From: Sinorhizobium fredii USDA 205
GTDB taxonomy: Bacteria > Pseudomonadota > Alphaproteobacteria > Rhizobiales > Rhizobiaceae
NCBI RefSeq assembly: GCF_001461695.1
Contig: NZ_AUTC01000115.1
Location: 56,533 to 120,532 of the forward strand
Length of the DNA: 64,000 bases
Direction of reading: 5' to 3'
Shown here: piece by piece, positions 27,856 to 35,204 of the stretch
How positions within the stretch are numbered: the first letter of the stretch is position 1
How the letters are laid out: every line of letters begins with the position of its first letter
Translations under genes and position numbers: made by a program
The notes under the pieces: model-generated
What the model was told of the DNA's origin: nothing
The model's database searches: none
The model's input: the letters and a program-made list of their open reading frames with translations, nothing else

Positions 27856-27976
27856 GCCTCGCCCTCCCCGGAATGCACACGCGCCGCACAAATTAGCCAA
27901 GCATAATATACACGCAAGCGGCGCGAAGCGCCTTCATCATTTGACGGATGCGATCGGAGATGACGAAGCCTGCGGA

Positions 27977-28861
27977 CTAGCCGTTTGCCCCGGGTGCGAA
28001 TTCGGCGACGAGTTCGTGCCGATCGCCGGGATAGGTGAGCCTGACGCTGGTGACGGGGACGCCGCCGCTCCAGGTCCGCCGCTCGATCACCAGGCAGGGC
28101 GCCCCGAGCACTATATCGAGCGCCTGTGCCGCCGGGCGGACTGCCGCCACGGCCCGGATGCGATGCTCGGCGGTGCTCCAGGGGATCTGGCCGAGCAGCC
28201 ATGAGCCGGGCGCGACCGAATCGAAGGCTTCCGTTTCGGCCTCCGGCACCGCACCGAGGTTGATCAGCCGCTCTTCGAAACAGAAGGGCCGTCCGCCGGC
28301 GAAGTGCCGGCAGGTAATTTCGAGCAGGCGACCCGAGCCCGGCAGGTCGATTCGCGCCGAATCGCCGGTCGTGGCCTTGCGCAGCACGCGTTCGTCGAGG
28401 CTATAGGCATAATCGAGACCGAGCGACTCGACCTCGAGCTTGACATCATGGATCTCCATGACGGCCGACTGGACGTGCGGAAAGGTGACGTAACTGCCGG
28501 ATTTGCGTCGGCGCTCGATCAGGCCGCGCTTGACGAGGTCGCCGATCGCCTTGTTCACAGTCATCCGGGAGCAGCCATATTGCTCCGTCAGTTCGTGCTC
28601 GTACGGAATCCGGTGCCCCGGCGGCCAAAGGCCCGAGAGAATGTTCCCCTCGACGTCGTTCAGGATACGCTGGTGCAGCGACAACTGCTCGGGGCGCCCT
28701 CTGTCTTCGTTATGTTGATCGTTGGAAATGGCCGGGCCCTCGCTGATACCAGCCGCGCACCTTAGCGATTTCCGGCGCCGGCGACAGCCCTCGCACCTCG
28801 GCGTCCTGTATGTTTCCGCAAATCGTAGCCGATTTAACGATCGGAATATGTGGTAGATCAA
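27977..28861 (-). CDS. GntR/HutC family transcriptional regulator
   Basis: Winged helix-turn-helix of GntR type (LSLHQRILNDVEGNILSGLW, then YGCSRMTVNKAIGDLVKRGL) followed by a UTRA ligand domain (SLDERVLRKATTGDSARIDL; RLLEITCRHFAGGRPFCFEERLIN in two parts; VIERRTW; VRLTYPGDRHELVAEF), as in the histidine-utilisation repressor HutC. No hut genes are next to it. The start is unclear: similarity begins about 28718, but between 28861 (ATG) and there no convincing in-frame ATG or GTG is seen. A TTG near 28684 or an ATT near 28727 are options, or the 5' end is damaged. The DNA target is unknown. Confidence 0.75.
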   Translation of the reverse strand: MIYHIFRSLNRLRFAETYRTPRCEGCRRRRKSLRCAAGISEGPAISNDQHNEDRGRPEQLSLHQRILNDVEGNILSGLWPPGHRIPYEHELTEQYGCSRMTVNKAIGDLVKRGLIERRRKSGSYVTFPHVQSAVMEIHDVKLEVESLGLDYAYSLDERVLRKATTGDSARIDLPGSGRLLEITCRHFAGGRPFCFEERLINLGAVPEAETEAFDSVAPGSWLLGQIPWSTAEHRIRAVAAVRPAAQALDIVLGAPCLVIERRTWSGGVPVTSVRLTYPGDRHELVAEFAPGANG

Positions 28862-29200
28862 AGCGCTGTAGCGCCTTTCCCCACGGGATGGCTTGCTGCT
28901 CGCCTGCGCGCATCAGGTCAGCCGGCCTTGTTAGCCGTCTAATGAAAGAGATGCAGGTGCCGCGGGGGTTGCGCAGCCGGCTCGCACGGGAGACGGACCG
29001 AGGCGTACCGCCACGTATCTCAACGCATCTATGCCCAGTTGTCCGCGGACAACTTGAGCAGTGTCCCTCATGAAACCATGTCGCGCCCTTGAGCAAGTGG
29101 CCCTTTTTGCCAGGCGTTTGTCAATCGGCAACGAATCGGCGCATAGTGTAACTGCGCAGATTCGCTGCTATTGGCGATTTTTGCGCAGTTTTCGGAGATC
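28862..29200. other. Upstream control region of repABC
   Basis: Non-coding stretch before repA. It holds an 18-bp perfect palindrome (29037-29054), a possible promoter (TTGTCA at 29118 with CATAGT at 29142) and an 8-bp inverted repeat pair ACTGCGCA (29151-29158)/TGCGCAGT (29182-29189) just before the start. These are candidate RepA/RepB control sites. No gene is seen here. Confidence 0.5.
29037..29054. promoter_or_regulatory. Palindrome upstream of repA (operator or parS-like site)
   Basis: AGTTGTCCGCGGACAACT is a perfect palindrome. Its inner 16 bases fit GTT-N4-GC-N4-AAC, the parS-type consensus of repABC plasmids, but the variable bases differ from the three copies downstream of repC. Its place 147 bases before repA suggests a RepA/RepB operator. 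Confidence 0.55.
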
Positions 29201-30400
29201 ATGATGTTGCAGCCAAGGGTCCAGAGCGTCGATGAGCAGGAGCATTTGCCCTCCCTGCTTTCTGCCGACGCTCAGGAACTTGCCCATCAGCTGCAGGAAC
29301 ATCAAAAGAAAATCTTCTCCCCGACGGCACAGAAGACCATGCGGCTCTTCAGCCCGGCGGAGGCAGCCGCCTTCATCGGAATAGGTGAAGGCTACCTGCG
29401 CCAGATCGCCTCAGAAGGCCACGGTCCGCAGCCGCTGTCAAACGGCCGGCGCATGTATGCGGTCGAGGACATCGAGCGAATCCGCCGCGTCCTCGACGAC
29501 GGGGCCAAGACGGGCAAATACATCCCGCACCGCCGGCCGGGCGAAAAGCTGCAGGTCATTTCGGTGATGAACTTCAAGGGCGGTTCAGGCAAGACGACGA
29601 CCTCTGCCCACTTGTCGCAATATCTGGCGCTGCGCGGCTATCGCGTGCTGGCGATCGACCTCGATCCGCAGGCGTCGCTTTCGGCGCTTTTCGGCCATCA
29701 GCCGGAGCTCGACGTCGGCGAGGCCGAGACCCTCTACGGCGCCATTCGCTATGACGCCCCTCGCCCGATCGCCGACGTGGTGCGTTCGACCTATACGACC
29801 AATCTCAATTTGATCCCCGGCAATCTCGAATTGATGGAGTTCGAGCACGAGACGCCGAAGGCGATGATCGGTGGTTCGGCGGAGACCCTGTTCTTCGCGC
29901 GGATCGGCGAGGTGCTGACGGAGATCGAGAGCTTCTATGACATCGTCGTCATCGATTGCCCGCCGCAGCTCGGCTTCCTGACGATGTCGGCGCTCTGCGC
30001 CGCAACCTCGGTGCTGATTACCGTGCACCCACAGATGCTCGACGTCATGTCGATGTCGCAGTTCCTGTCGATGACCAGCGAACTCATGGCTGTCGTCGAG
30101 AAGGCGGGCGGCCGCACCAGCTATGACTGGATGCGTTATCTCGTGACGCGCTTCGAACCGAATGACGGCCCGCAGAGCCAGATGACCGGCTTCATGCGGG
30201 CGATCTTCGGCAACCGCATGCTGCACAATGCAATGGTGAAATCGACCGCCATTTCGGATGCCGGCGTCACCAAGCAGACGCTTTACGAAGTCGAGCGCTC
30301 GCAATTCATCCGCGGCACCTATGACCGGGCGATGGATTCTCTGTCGCTCGTCAATGCGGAGATCGAAGAGATGATCCGCAGCGTCTGGGGAAGGAAGTAA
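29201..30400 (+). CDS. repA: Plasmid partitioning ATPase RepA (ParA family)
   Basis: 399 residues from the first of two adjacent ATGs at 29201/29204 (CGGAG upstream); the frame is open to 29171. An N-terminal helix-turn-helix region (MRLFSPAEAAAFIGIGEGYL, typical of RepA of repABC plasmids) precedes the deviant Walker A FKGGSGKTTTS and Walker B-type DIVVIDCPPQLGF. It moves plasmid copies apart together with RepB bound to parS, and with RepB represses the operon. The stop is 3 bases before repB, so repA and repB are coupled. Alleles differ between coexisting replicons; the group cannot be set by eye. Confidence 0.97.
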   Translation: MMLQPRVQSVDEQEHLPSLLSADAQELAHQLQEHQKKIFSPTAQKTMRLFSPAEAAAFIGIGEGYLRQIASEGHGPQPLSNGRRMYAVEDIERIRRVLDDGAKTGKYIPHRRPGEKLQVISVMNFKGGSGKTTTSAHLSQYLALRGYRVLAIDLDPQASLSALFGHQPELDVGEAETLYGAIRYDAPRPIADVVRSTYTTNLNLIPGNLELMEFEHETPKAMIGGSAETLFFARIGEVLTEIESFYDIVVIDCPPQLGFLTMSALCAATSVLITVHPQMLDVMSMSQFLSMTSELMAVVEKAGGRTSYDWMRYLVTRFEPNDGPQSQMTGFMRAIFGNRMLHNAMVKSTAISDAGVTKQTLYEVERSQFIRGTYDRAMDSLSLVNAEIEEMIRSVWGRK

Positions 30401-30403
30401 CCG

Positions 30404-31408
30404 ATGGCCCGCAAGAACCTGATCGGCATCTCGGACAGCCCGGCCGCTCCGCTTGACGGAGAACGGCCTGCCGTCGAGCGGCCGATCGCCGGCGTTTCGC
30501 CAGGGCATCGAACCAATGCATTGGTTGGCGGCATCACCAGATCGCTGTCCAACATCACCCAGAAGGTCGAGCGAGCCGAAGAGCTGGAGCGTCAGCTGGC
30601 GCAAGGCCAGGCAATCGTCGAGCTCGATCCGTCGCTGATCGACGCCTCGTTCATCATCGACCGGCTCGGCGTCACGCCCGAAGCGCAGGCCGCCCTGGTC
30701 CAACAGATCCGCGACCACGGACAACAGGTGCCGATCCTCGTGCGACCGCACCCAGGCGTCGAGCACCGCTATCAGGTGGCCTACGGCCACCGGCGGCTTG
30801 CGGCGCTGCGCGAGATCGGCGGCAAGGTCAGGGCCGTCGTCCGTGAACTGAGCGACGAGCAGCTCGTCATTTCCCAGGGACAGGAGAATAACGCCCGCAC
30901 TGACCTGTCCTATGTCGAGCGCGCGCTCTTCGCGGCTCGGCTCGAGGACCGCGGCTTTTCGCGTGAAACCATCATGTCGGCGCTCGGTGTCGACAAGGCG
31001 GCGCTGTCGAAGATGATCAGCGTCGTGCGCCGCCTGCCCGTCGAAGTCATCGAGGCGATCGGTGCCGCGCCATCCTTCGGCCGTCGGCGCTGGATGGAAC
31101 TGGCCGACCGGCTTGAGAACGACGGACGTCGCACCAAGGCACTCACCTACATCCGGCAAGGCCCGTTCACGGAAATGGACAGCGACCGGCGCTTCGAAAA
31201 ACTCTTCATCTTCCTGGCCGAAGCCAGGGGGCGGGCTAGGGCAGAGGCCTGGCTGGCGCCTGACCGGACGCGGCCGGTACGCATCCGCGACAACGACACG
31301 GAGACGACGCTTGCCTTCAACAAGACGGCAGCACCGGGCTTCGCAGAATTCGTGAGGCAGAGGCTCGAGGCGCTCTACCTCGAATACCAACAGGAAACAG
31401 GAGACTAG
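30404..31408 (+). CDS. repB: Plasmid partitioning protein RepB (ParB family)
   Basis: 334 residues. The N-terminal ARKNLIGISDSPAAP segment is the RepA-interaction region. The ParB nuclease-like CTP-binding motif is YGHRRLAALREIG, and the helix-turn-helix is LEDRGFSRETIMSALGVDKA with LSKMISVVRRLP, followed by a C-terminal dimer domain. It binds parS and loads RepA. Candidate parS palindromes lie 2.3-3.6 kb downstream (33697, 34904, 35020). A 16-bp palindrome also lies inside this gene at 30511. Third-position base use matches repA and repC. Confidence 0.96.
   Translation: MARKNLIGISDSPAAPLDGERPAVERPIAGVSPGHRTNALVGGITRSLSNITQKVERAEELERQLAQGQAIVELDPSLIDASFIIDRLGVTPEAQAALVQQIRDHGQQVPILVRPHPGVEHRYQVAYGHRRLAALREIGGKVRAVVRELSDEQLVISQGQENNARTDLSYVERALFAARLEDRGFSRETIMSALGVDKAALSKMISVVRRLPVEVIEAIGAAPSFGRRRWMELADRLENDGRRTKALTYIRQGPFTEMDSDRRFEKLFIFLAEARGRARAEAWLAPDRTRPVRIRDNDTETTLAFNKTAAPGFAEFVRQRLEALYLEYQQETGD
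30511..30526. promoter_or_regulatory. 16-bp palindrome inside repB
   Basis: AACCAATGCATTGGTT is a perfect palindrome within the 5' part of repB (codons for TNALVGG). It does not fit the GTT-N4-GC-N4-AAC parS pattern. It may be a protein site or chance. Confidence 0.3.
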
Positions 31409-31415
31409 GCAGAGC

Positions 31416-31470
31416 AAAAGAAAAAGGCTTCCGAACGACTAGCGCTGCGGAAACCCTTCTCTCGTGTAGC
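31416..31470 (-). ncRNA. Countertranscript RNA of repABC (ctRNA)
   Basis: On the minus strand of the repB-repC gap a promoter (TTGACA at 31505-31500, GAATCT 17 bases on at 31482-31477) should start an RNA near 31470. It ends in a stem of GGTTTCCG and CGGAAGCC (31455-31448 and 31433-31426, one G-U pair) with T5-C-T4 following (31425-31416). Position, orientation, size (about 55 nt) and hairpin-plus-T-run match the antisense RNA that limits repC expression and causes incompatibility in repABC plasmids. The start is inferred from promoter spacing. Confidence 0.8.
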
Positions 31471-31564
31471 AACTTGAGATTCCCATTTCCGCGAATCAGT
31501 GTCAAGCATTTTTGACGTCGTTTCGGCGAACGGTTTTCTTTTGCCTTGGAAAAGGTGAAGAAAA

Positions 31565-32878
31565 ATGGAACGTGGGAATGTGACGACGCCTTTCGGGCGC
31601 CGGGCGATGACGCTTGGCATGCTCGCAAGGCAGATCACTGCCGGCGATATTCCGCCGAAGCAGTCGGTCGACAAATGGAAATTGTTTCGCACGGTTTGTG
31701 AAGCGAAGTCGGAGATCGGCGTCTCCGATCGCTCGCTTGCCGTACTCAATGCTCTGCTGAGCTTCTATCCCGGCGCCGAACTCTCGAGCGAAAGCGGCCT
31801 CGTCGTGTTTCCCTCGAATGCGCAGCTTTCGCTTCGCACCCACGGCATGGCCGGCACGACGCTCCGCCGGCATCTCGCCTGCCTCGTCGACGCCGGCCTG
31901 ATCGTCCGCCGCGACAGCCCGAACGGCAAGCGCTATGCTCGTAAAAGCCGCAACGGCGCCATCGGCGAAGCCTTCGGTTTCGACCTAAGCCCCCTGCTTG
32001 CAAGGACGGAAGAGTTCAGGGCCGCCGCCGCGAAACTTGCCGCCGAAAAGCAGCATCTCCGTCTCATCCGCGAGCGTCTGAGCCTCTGCCGACGCGACAT
32101 TACCAAGCTGCTCGACCTCAGCCGGGAGAGCAGTCCGGATGCTGATTGCCAAGCCTTCGAGTTTGAGTTCGAGCAGCTCATGGCCGGCCTGCCGCGCAAG
32201 GCGCCCGCCAGATTCTTCGAAGCACTGCTCGAAAAACTCGGAAACCTCCGCGACAAACTCACCAATCGATTGGAAATACTGCTGAAATCGCAAAAAACGG
32301 CCACCAATGATCACCAGAATGGGCGGCACAAACAGAATACAGATCCAGACTCCAATCCTGAATCTGAACCGGGCTTGGGAAAGGGCGAGGGGGTCTGCCT
32401 GGAAGACGATTGGTGCTCAGTGGAAAAGACCGCTCTAACCACCGACCCCGGTGGTGACCAAGTGCGGCACAAGGAGCCTCCCCGGTCTCTGGGCAGCTCC
32501 CTTCCCCCCGCCGCGCCCAACGGAATGCCTCGCCGCCAGATCCCCTTGCCGGCAGTGCTTCAGGCCTGCCCCCAGATTGCTGACTATGGACCGTCCGGCC
32601 GCGTCGACAACTGGAAAGACCTGATGACCGCGGCAATCGTCGTACGCACCATGCTGGATGTGAGCGCCGATGCCTATGCGGATGCCTGCTCGGTTCTTGG
32701 CTACGAGAACGCCGCAACGGTCATGGCCTGCATCCTCGAAAGAGCCGATCGGATCAATTCACCAGGTGGATATCTGCGAGACCTTACCCGACGGGCCAGG
32801 CAGCAGACGTTCTCGCTTGCGCCGATGATCGGCGCCCTTTCCCAACCCAGAAAAGCGACCACATCGATGGCAGGTTAG
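31565..32878 (+). CDS. repC: Plasmid replication initiator RepC
   Basis: 437 residues, a little over the usual 400-430. N-terminal RepC marks are TTPFGRRAMTLGML, the VDKWKLFRTVCEAKSEIGVSD-type stretch (shown here in part) and LSLRTHGMAGTTLRRHLACL, a winged-helix DNA-binding part. The C-terminal domain (ALTTDPG through ACSVLGYENAATVMACILERA and GGYLRDLTRRA) is as in other RepC proteins. RepC starts replication at an origin inside its own gene. Expression is controlled by the ctRNA upstream, and a purine-rich GAAAAGGTGAAGAAAA leader gives the ribosome site. Confidence 0.96.
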   Translation: MERGNVTTPFGRRAMTLGMLARQITAGDIPPKQSVDKWKLFRTVCEAKSEIGVSDRSLAVLNALLSFYPGAELSSESGLVVFPSNAQLSLRTHGMAGTTLRRHLACLVDAGLIVRRDSPNGKRYARKSRNGAIGEAFGFDLSPLLARTEEFRAAAAKLAAEKQHLRLIRERLSLCRRDITKLLDLSRESSPDADCQAFEFEFEQLMAGLPRKAPARFFEALLEKLGNLRDKLTNRLEILLKSQKTATNDHQNGRHKQNTDPDSNPESEPGLGKGEGVCLEDDWCSVEKTALTTDPGGDQVRHKEPPRSLGSSLPPAAPNGMPRRQIPLPAVLQACPQIADYGPSGRVDNWKDLMTAAIVVRTMLDVSADAYADACSVLGYENAATVMACILERADRINSPGGYLRDLTRRARQQTFSLAPMIGALSQPRKATTSMAG

Positions 32879-32900
32879 CCGTAGGAAGAGAGCCGGCTAT

Positions 32901-33000
32901 TGCATGTTTCCTTAAGTCGGGCCGATTTAAGGATAAAACATGCAGCGATTCAAAGTGCTACAGCATCCTTGGTGCGTCTGAAAACACGCACGGCGCTGTA
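32901..33000 (+). repeat. Rhizobial intergenic palindromic repeat, copy A
   Basis: About 100 bp with two stem-loops: TGCATGTTTCCTTAA...TTAAGGATAAAACATGCA and, after TTCAAAGTGCTACAGC, a second around GTGCGTCTGAAAACACGCAC ending GGCGCTGTA. The same element occurs at 34790-34890 (inverted) and 53957-54053. It takes up a quarter of the 32879-33282 gap after repC. The rest of that gap shows no gene. Confidence 0.8.
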
Positions 33001-33282
33001 GTGCGGGACGGTCTTTGCTGGGCGAGGCGCTGAAAAATGAGGTACGCGCGCGCTCTGATCACATTGCTTTGCCGTCGCGAATCGCGAACACTCGGCTTAA
33101 GACTGCGTCGTCTTATTTCGGCTTTGACACCTGTTCTTAACGAATTTGCCGCCATCGTAACTCATTGACGAAAAAGCTATCCCGCCTTCCTTGCGGAAGC
33201 TAACTGGCCGATCGTTTCCGCTACCTCGGATTGGAATATTCAGCCCCTCGCCGCCGGGCACCCCGTAACTTGTCGCCGCTCT

Positions 33283-33635
33283 TCAATCGGTTTTGCGGAC
33301 AGCGCGGCTGGAGACCGATGTGGAATTTTGGCAGGGGTCTTTCGCTTGTGCGAAGTGAAGGACGTCGGCTCGGTCTATGGGGCCGAATCAAGGCCATTCT
33401 CCTCAGAGCGCCGGCAGAAAGCCTCCACGTCGAAGACAAGCTTGATGACCGACTGGCCACCGCGCTGCCCTTTCGAAGCCGGATGAAGCATGATGGCGGC
33501 ACCGCCGTCCGGGGCGAATAGCTCCAGGATCCAGTCGCCGGGCAATGTGGTCGCTCTGAACCCGAAATGTTGCTCGTAGAAGGGAGCCATCGCTTCGATA
33601 TCCCGGGCGTAGATAACCAAGCTGTTGAGCGGCAC
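33283..33635 (-). pseudogene. VOC/glyoxalase-like protein, frameshifted
   Basis: Starts at a GTG (33635) with AAGGA upstream: VPLNSLVIYARDIEAMAPFY then EQHFGFRATTLPGDW, a standard VOC beginning. The frame stops at 33375 after EENGLDSAP. The expected VOC ending IDRADVLHFAQAKDPCQNS continues in the next frame to a stop at 33283. Adding one T at about 33385 (GATTTCGGC instead of GATTCGGC) restores about 118 residues. So there is a single-base deletion or a sequence error. Confidence 0.75.
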
Positions 33636-33696
33636 GTCGTTCCTTGTCGCTATGGCCACCGATGAGACATGCGGGCGGAGCCCAGGCTCCAAGCTT

Positions 33697-33712
33697 GTTG
33701 ACAGCTGTCAAC
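33697..33712. other. Candidate parS centromere site 1
   Basis: GTTGACAGCTGTCAAC, a perfect 16-bp palindrome fitting the repABC parS pattern GTT-N4-GC-N4-AAC. It is identical to the copies at 34904 and 35020. It lies in the 94-base gap between the broken VOC gene and the glycosyltransferase gene. Confidence 0.75.
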
Positions 33713-33729
33713 CGCGCCCAGACCGGCAA

Positions 33730-34566
33730 TCACTCGCGCCAGTGCTCGGCGACCCAGTGGGTCGGGCGAATATAGTGGCGCAGGTAGCGAAACGGGTTCT
33801 TCTCTCTGCGCTCTGGCGAAAACAGACCCCGGACGTGGCCGAGCGGTGTGGCGGCGCGGCCCTTGTAGCCGAACTGACCGTCGATCGCGTGCTGCGGCAG
33901 AAGTCCGCGCGGAAAGAGAACGATCCGGGCATCGGCCGGCAGGCGCGGGGCCAGATAATAATTGAGCGGAAACGGCCAGCGGCAGTCCTGCCGGAAATGC
34001 AGGACATGGTGCCTGGGGAAGAATTTTGCCCCGCCCGGCGCATTGCGCGTCACGAAGCGCTGTTCGAAGCGGTATTCGTCTGCCACACCTTGCGGATCGG
34101 CACGGAACCTCTCCTGCAACGCCACGAGTTTGCCGACCGGAAAGCGGAACACCGATGTCTGTCCGAGCCGCTCGAAGGGCGTCGTTTGGTTGACCGCGAG
34201 CACGACGTCATCCGGCCCGCCGATTTCAAAGAAACTGTCGAGCGATCCGACGATGACCACATCCAGGTCGAGGAACAGCACGGGGCCTTTGAGATTGCCG
34301 AGCTTCGGCCCCCAGAGACGCGCCTTCGGCCAGATGCCCTTGGTGTTGGTCGGCATCTCGACATCGAGCGGCGGCAGGTCCTCGCAGAGAATTTCGGGGC
34401 GGAGGTTGTCGCGGCTGTCGGTGAAGCAGGTGAAGGTGAAGGGCGGCGTGATGTTGCGCGCCACCATGGCATAGAGCCGATTGATGAAGGGGACGCCGTA
34501 TTTGGTGCCCCAGCTGATGCAGATCACCTGCTTGACGCCGCCGCTTGCCGCCAGAACGCTTGCCAT
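33730..34566 (-). CDS. Putative glycosyltransferase (GT-A fold)
   Basis: 278 residues from the ATG at 34566, with AAGGAAG upstream; the frame is open to 34758 but the extra part is not protein-like. The N-terminal strand KQVICISWGTKYGVPFINRLY and a DxD-type motif in GPVLFLDLDVVIVGSLDSFF mark a nucleotide-sugar glycosyltransferase fold. Near the end HVLHFRQDCRWPF and PLGHVRGLFSPERR are found in a conserved rhizobial family of unknown acceptor. It is flanked by two parS-like sites and may simply be cargo beside the maintenance locus. Confidence 0.7.
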   Translation of the reverse strand: MASVLAASGGVKQVICISWGTKYGVPFINRLYAMVARNITPPFTFTCFTDSRDNLRPEILCEDLPPLDVEMPTNTKGIWPKARLWGPKLGNLKGPVLFLDLDVVIVGSLDSFFEIGGPDDVVLAVNQTTPFERLGQTSVFRFPVGKLVALQERFRADPQGVADEYRFEQRFVTRNAPGGAKFFPRHHVLHFRQDCRWPFPLNYYLAPRLPADARIVLFPRGLLPQHAIDGQFGYKGRAATPLGHVRGLFSPERREKNPFRYLRHYIRPTHWVAEHWRE

Positions 34567-34789
34567 GGACTGTCGCTTCCTTCGTATCCGTGCCTGCCGA
34601 AAGCGCCTTCCCGAAACTGGCGTTCGGACCGCCGGAACCGATGATGCGGCGAAGATCTTGCAGACAATCGATCCAACCCCGGGTGACTTAAAGCAGGAAT
34701 TGCCGACACCTGGCAAGATGCGGCACTCCAGGCTGATTTCGGATGGACGCGATTCCACACGTGTCGTGGGGAGGGGCCTAACGGCGCCT

Positions 34790-34890
34790 TACAGCGCCGC
34801 GCGCTTATCAGGCGCGCAAAGGTCGCTGTAGCACTTTGAATTGCCGCATGTCTTTGTCCTTAAATCGAGGACGATTTAAGGAAATATGCA
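34790..34890 (-). repeat. Rhizobial intergenic palindromic repeat, copy B
   Basis: Inverted relative to copies A and C: TACAGCGCCGCGCG first, then GGTCGCTGTAGCACTTTGAA, then the second stem around CCTTAAATCGAGGACGATTTAAGG. Each stem differs from the other copies by paired changes, so structure seems kept more than sequence. It ends 13 bases before parS-like site 2. Confidence 0.8.
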
Positions 34891-34903
34891 GTAGGGACTC
34901 GAA

Positions 34904-34919
34904 GTTGACAGCTGTCAAC
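34904..34919. other. Candidate parS centromere site 2
   Basis: GTTGACAGCTGTCAAC, identical to sites 1 and 3, in non-coding DNA directly after repeat copy B. Confidence 0.75.
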
Positions 34920-35019
34920 GGCGGCAGGCAGGGCAACGCGGAATGGAAGAGCGCTTAGTTCTGGAGCGCCTTATCTCGCCCCGGAAAGGAGATCCGGGGA
35001 TGTGAGCCTGGACCGTGCT

Positions 35020-35035
35020 GTTGACAGCTGTCAAC
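35020..35035. other. Candidate parS centromere site 3
   Basis: GTTGACAGCTGTCAAC, third identical copy, 116 bases after site 2 and 170 bases before the RHE_PE00001-type gene. Confidence 0.75.
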
Positions 35036-35204
35036 TCGATCGCCGGCGATGCCGCCTCAAAAGGACGGCGGGCGCCGCCGAGGCACTGGTGCTCGAGAGC
35101 GAGTTGCGGTTTCGGCAAAATTTCAGTGGGCAATAACGCGTCACCCTGTGACGGAAGGAAATTGCGTGTTAGCTTCCGTTTCAGCGAAAGGCTTCATCTT
35201 TATA

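Larger units (their letters stand above)
34567..35204. other. Non-coding region holding a repeat and two parS-like sites
   Basis: 638 bases without a credible gene between the glycosyltransferase and the RHE_PE00001-type gene. It holds repeat copy B (34790-34890) and the palindromes at 34904-34919 and 35020-35035. This is probably the centromere region of the replicon. Confidence 0.6.

Noticed and set aside
29585..31417. 610-codon antisense frame opposite repA and repB
   Set aside because: It is opposite two certain genes, crosses their junction and has no domain or ribosome site.
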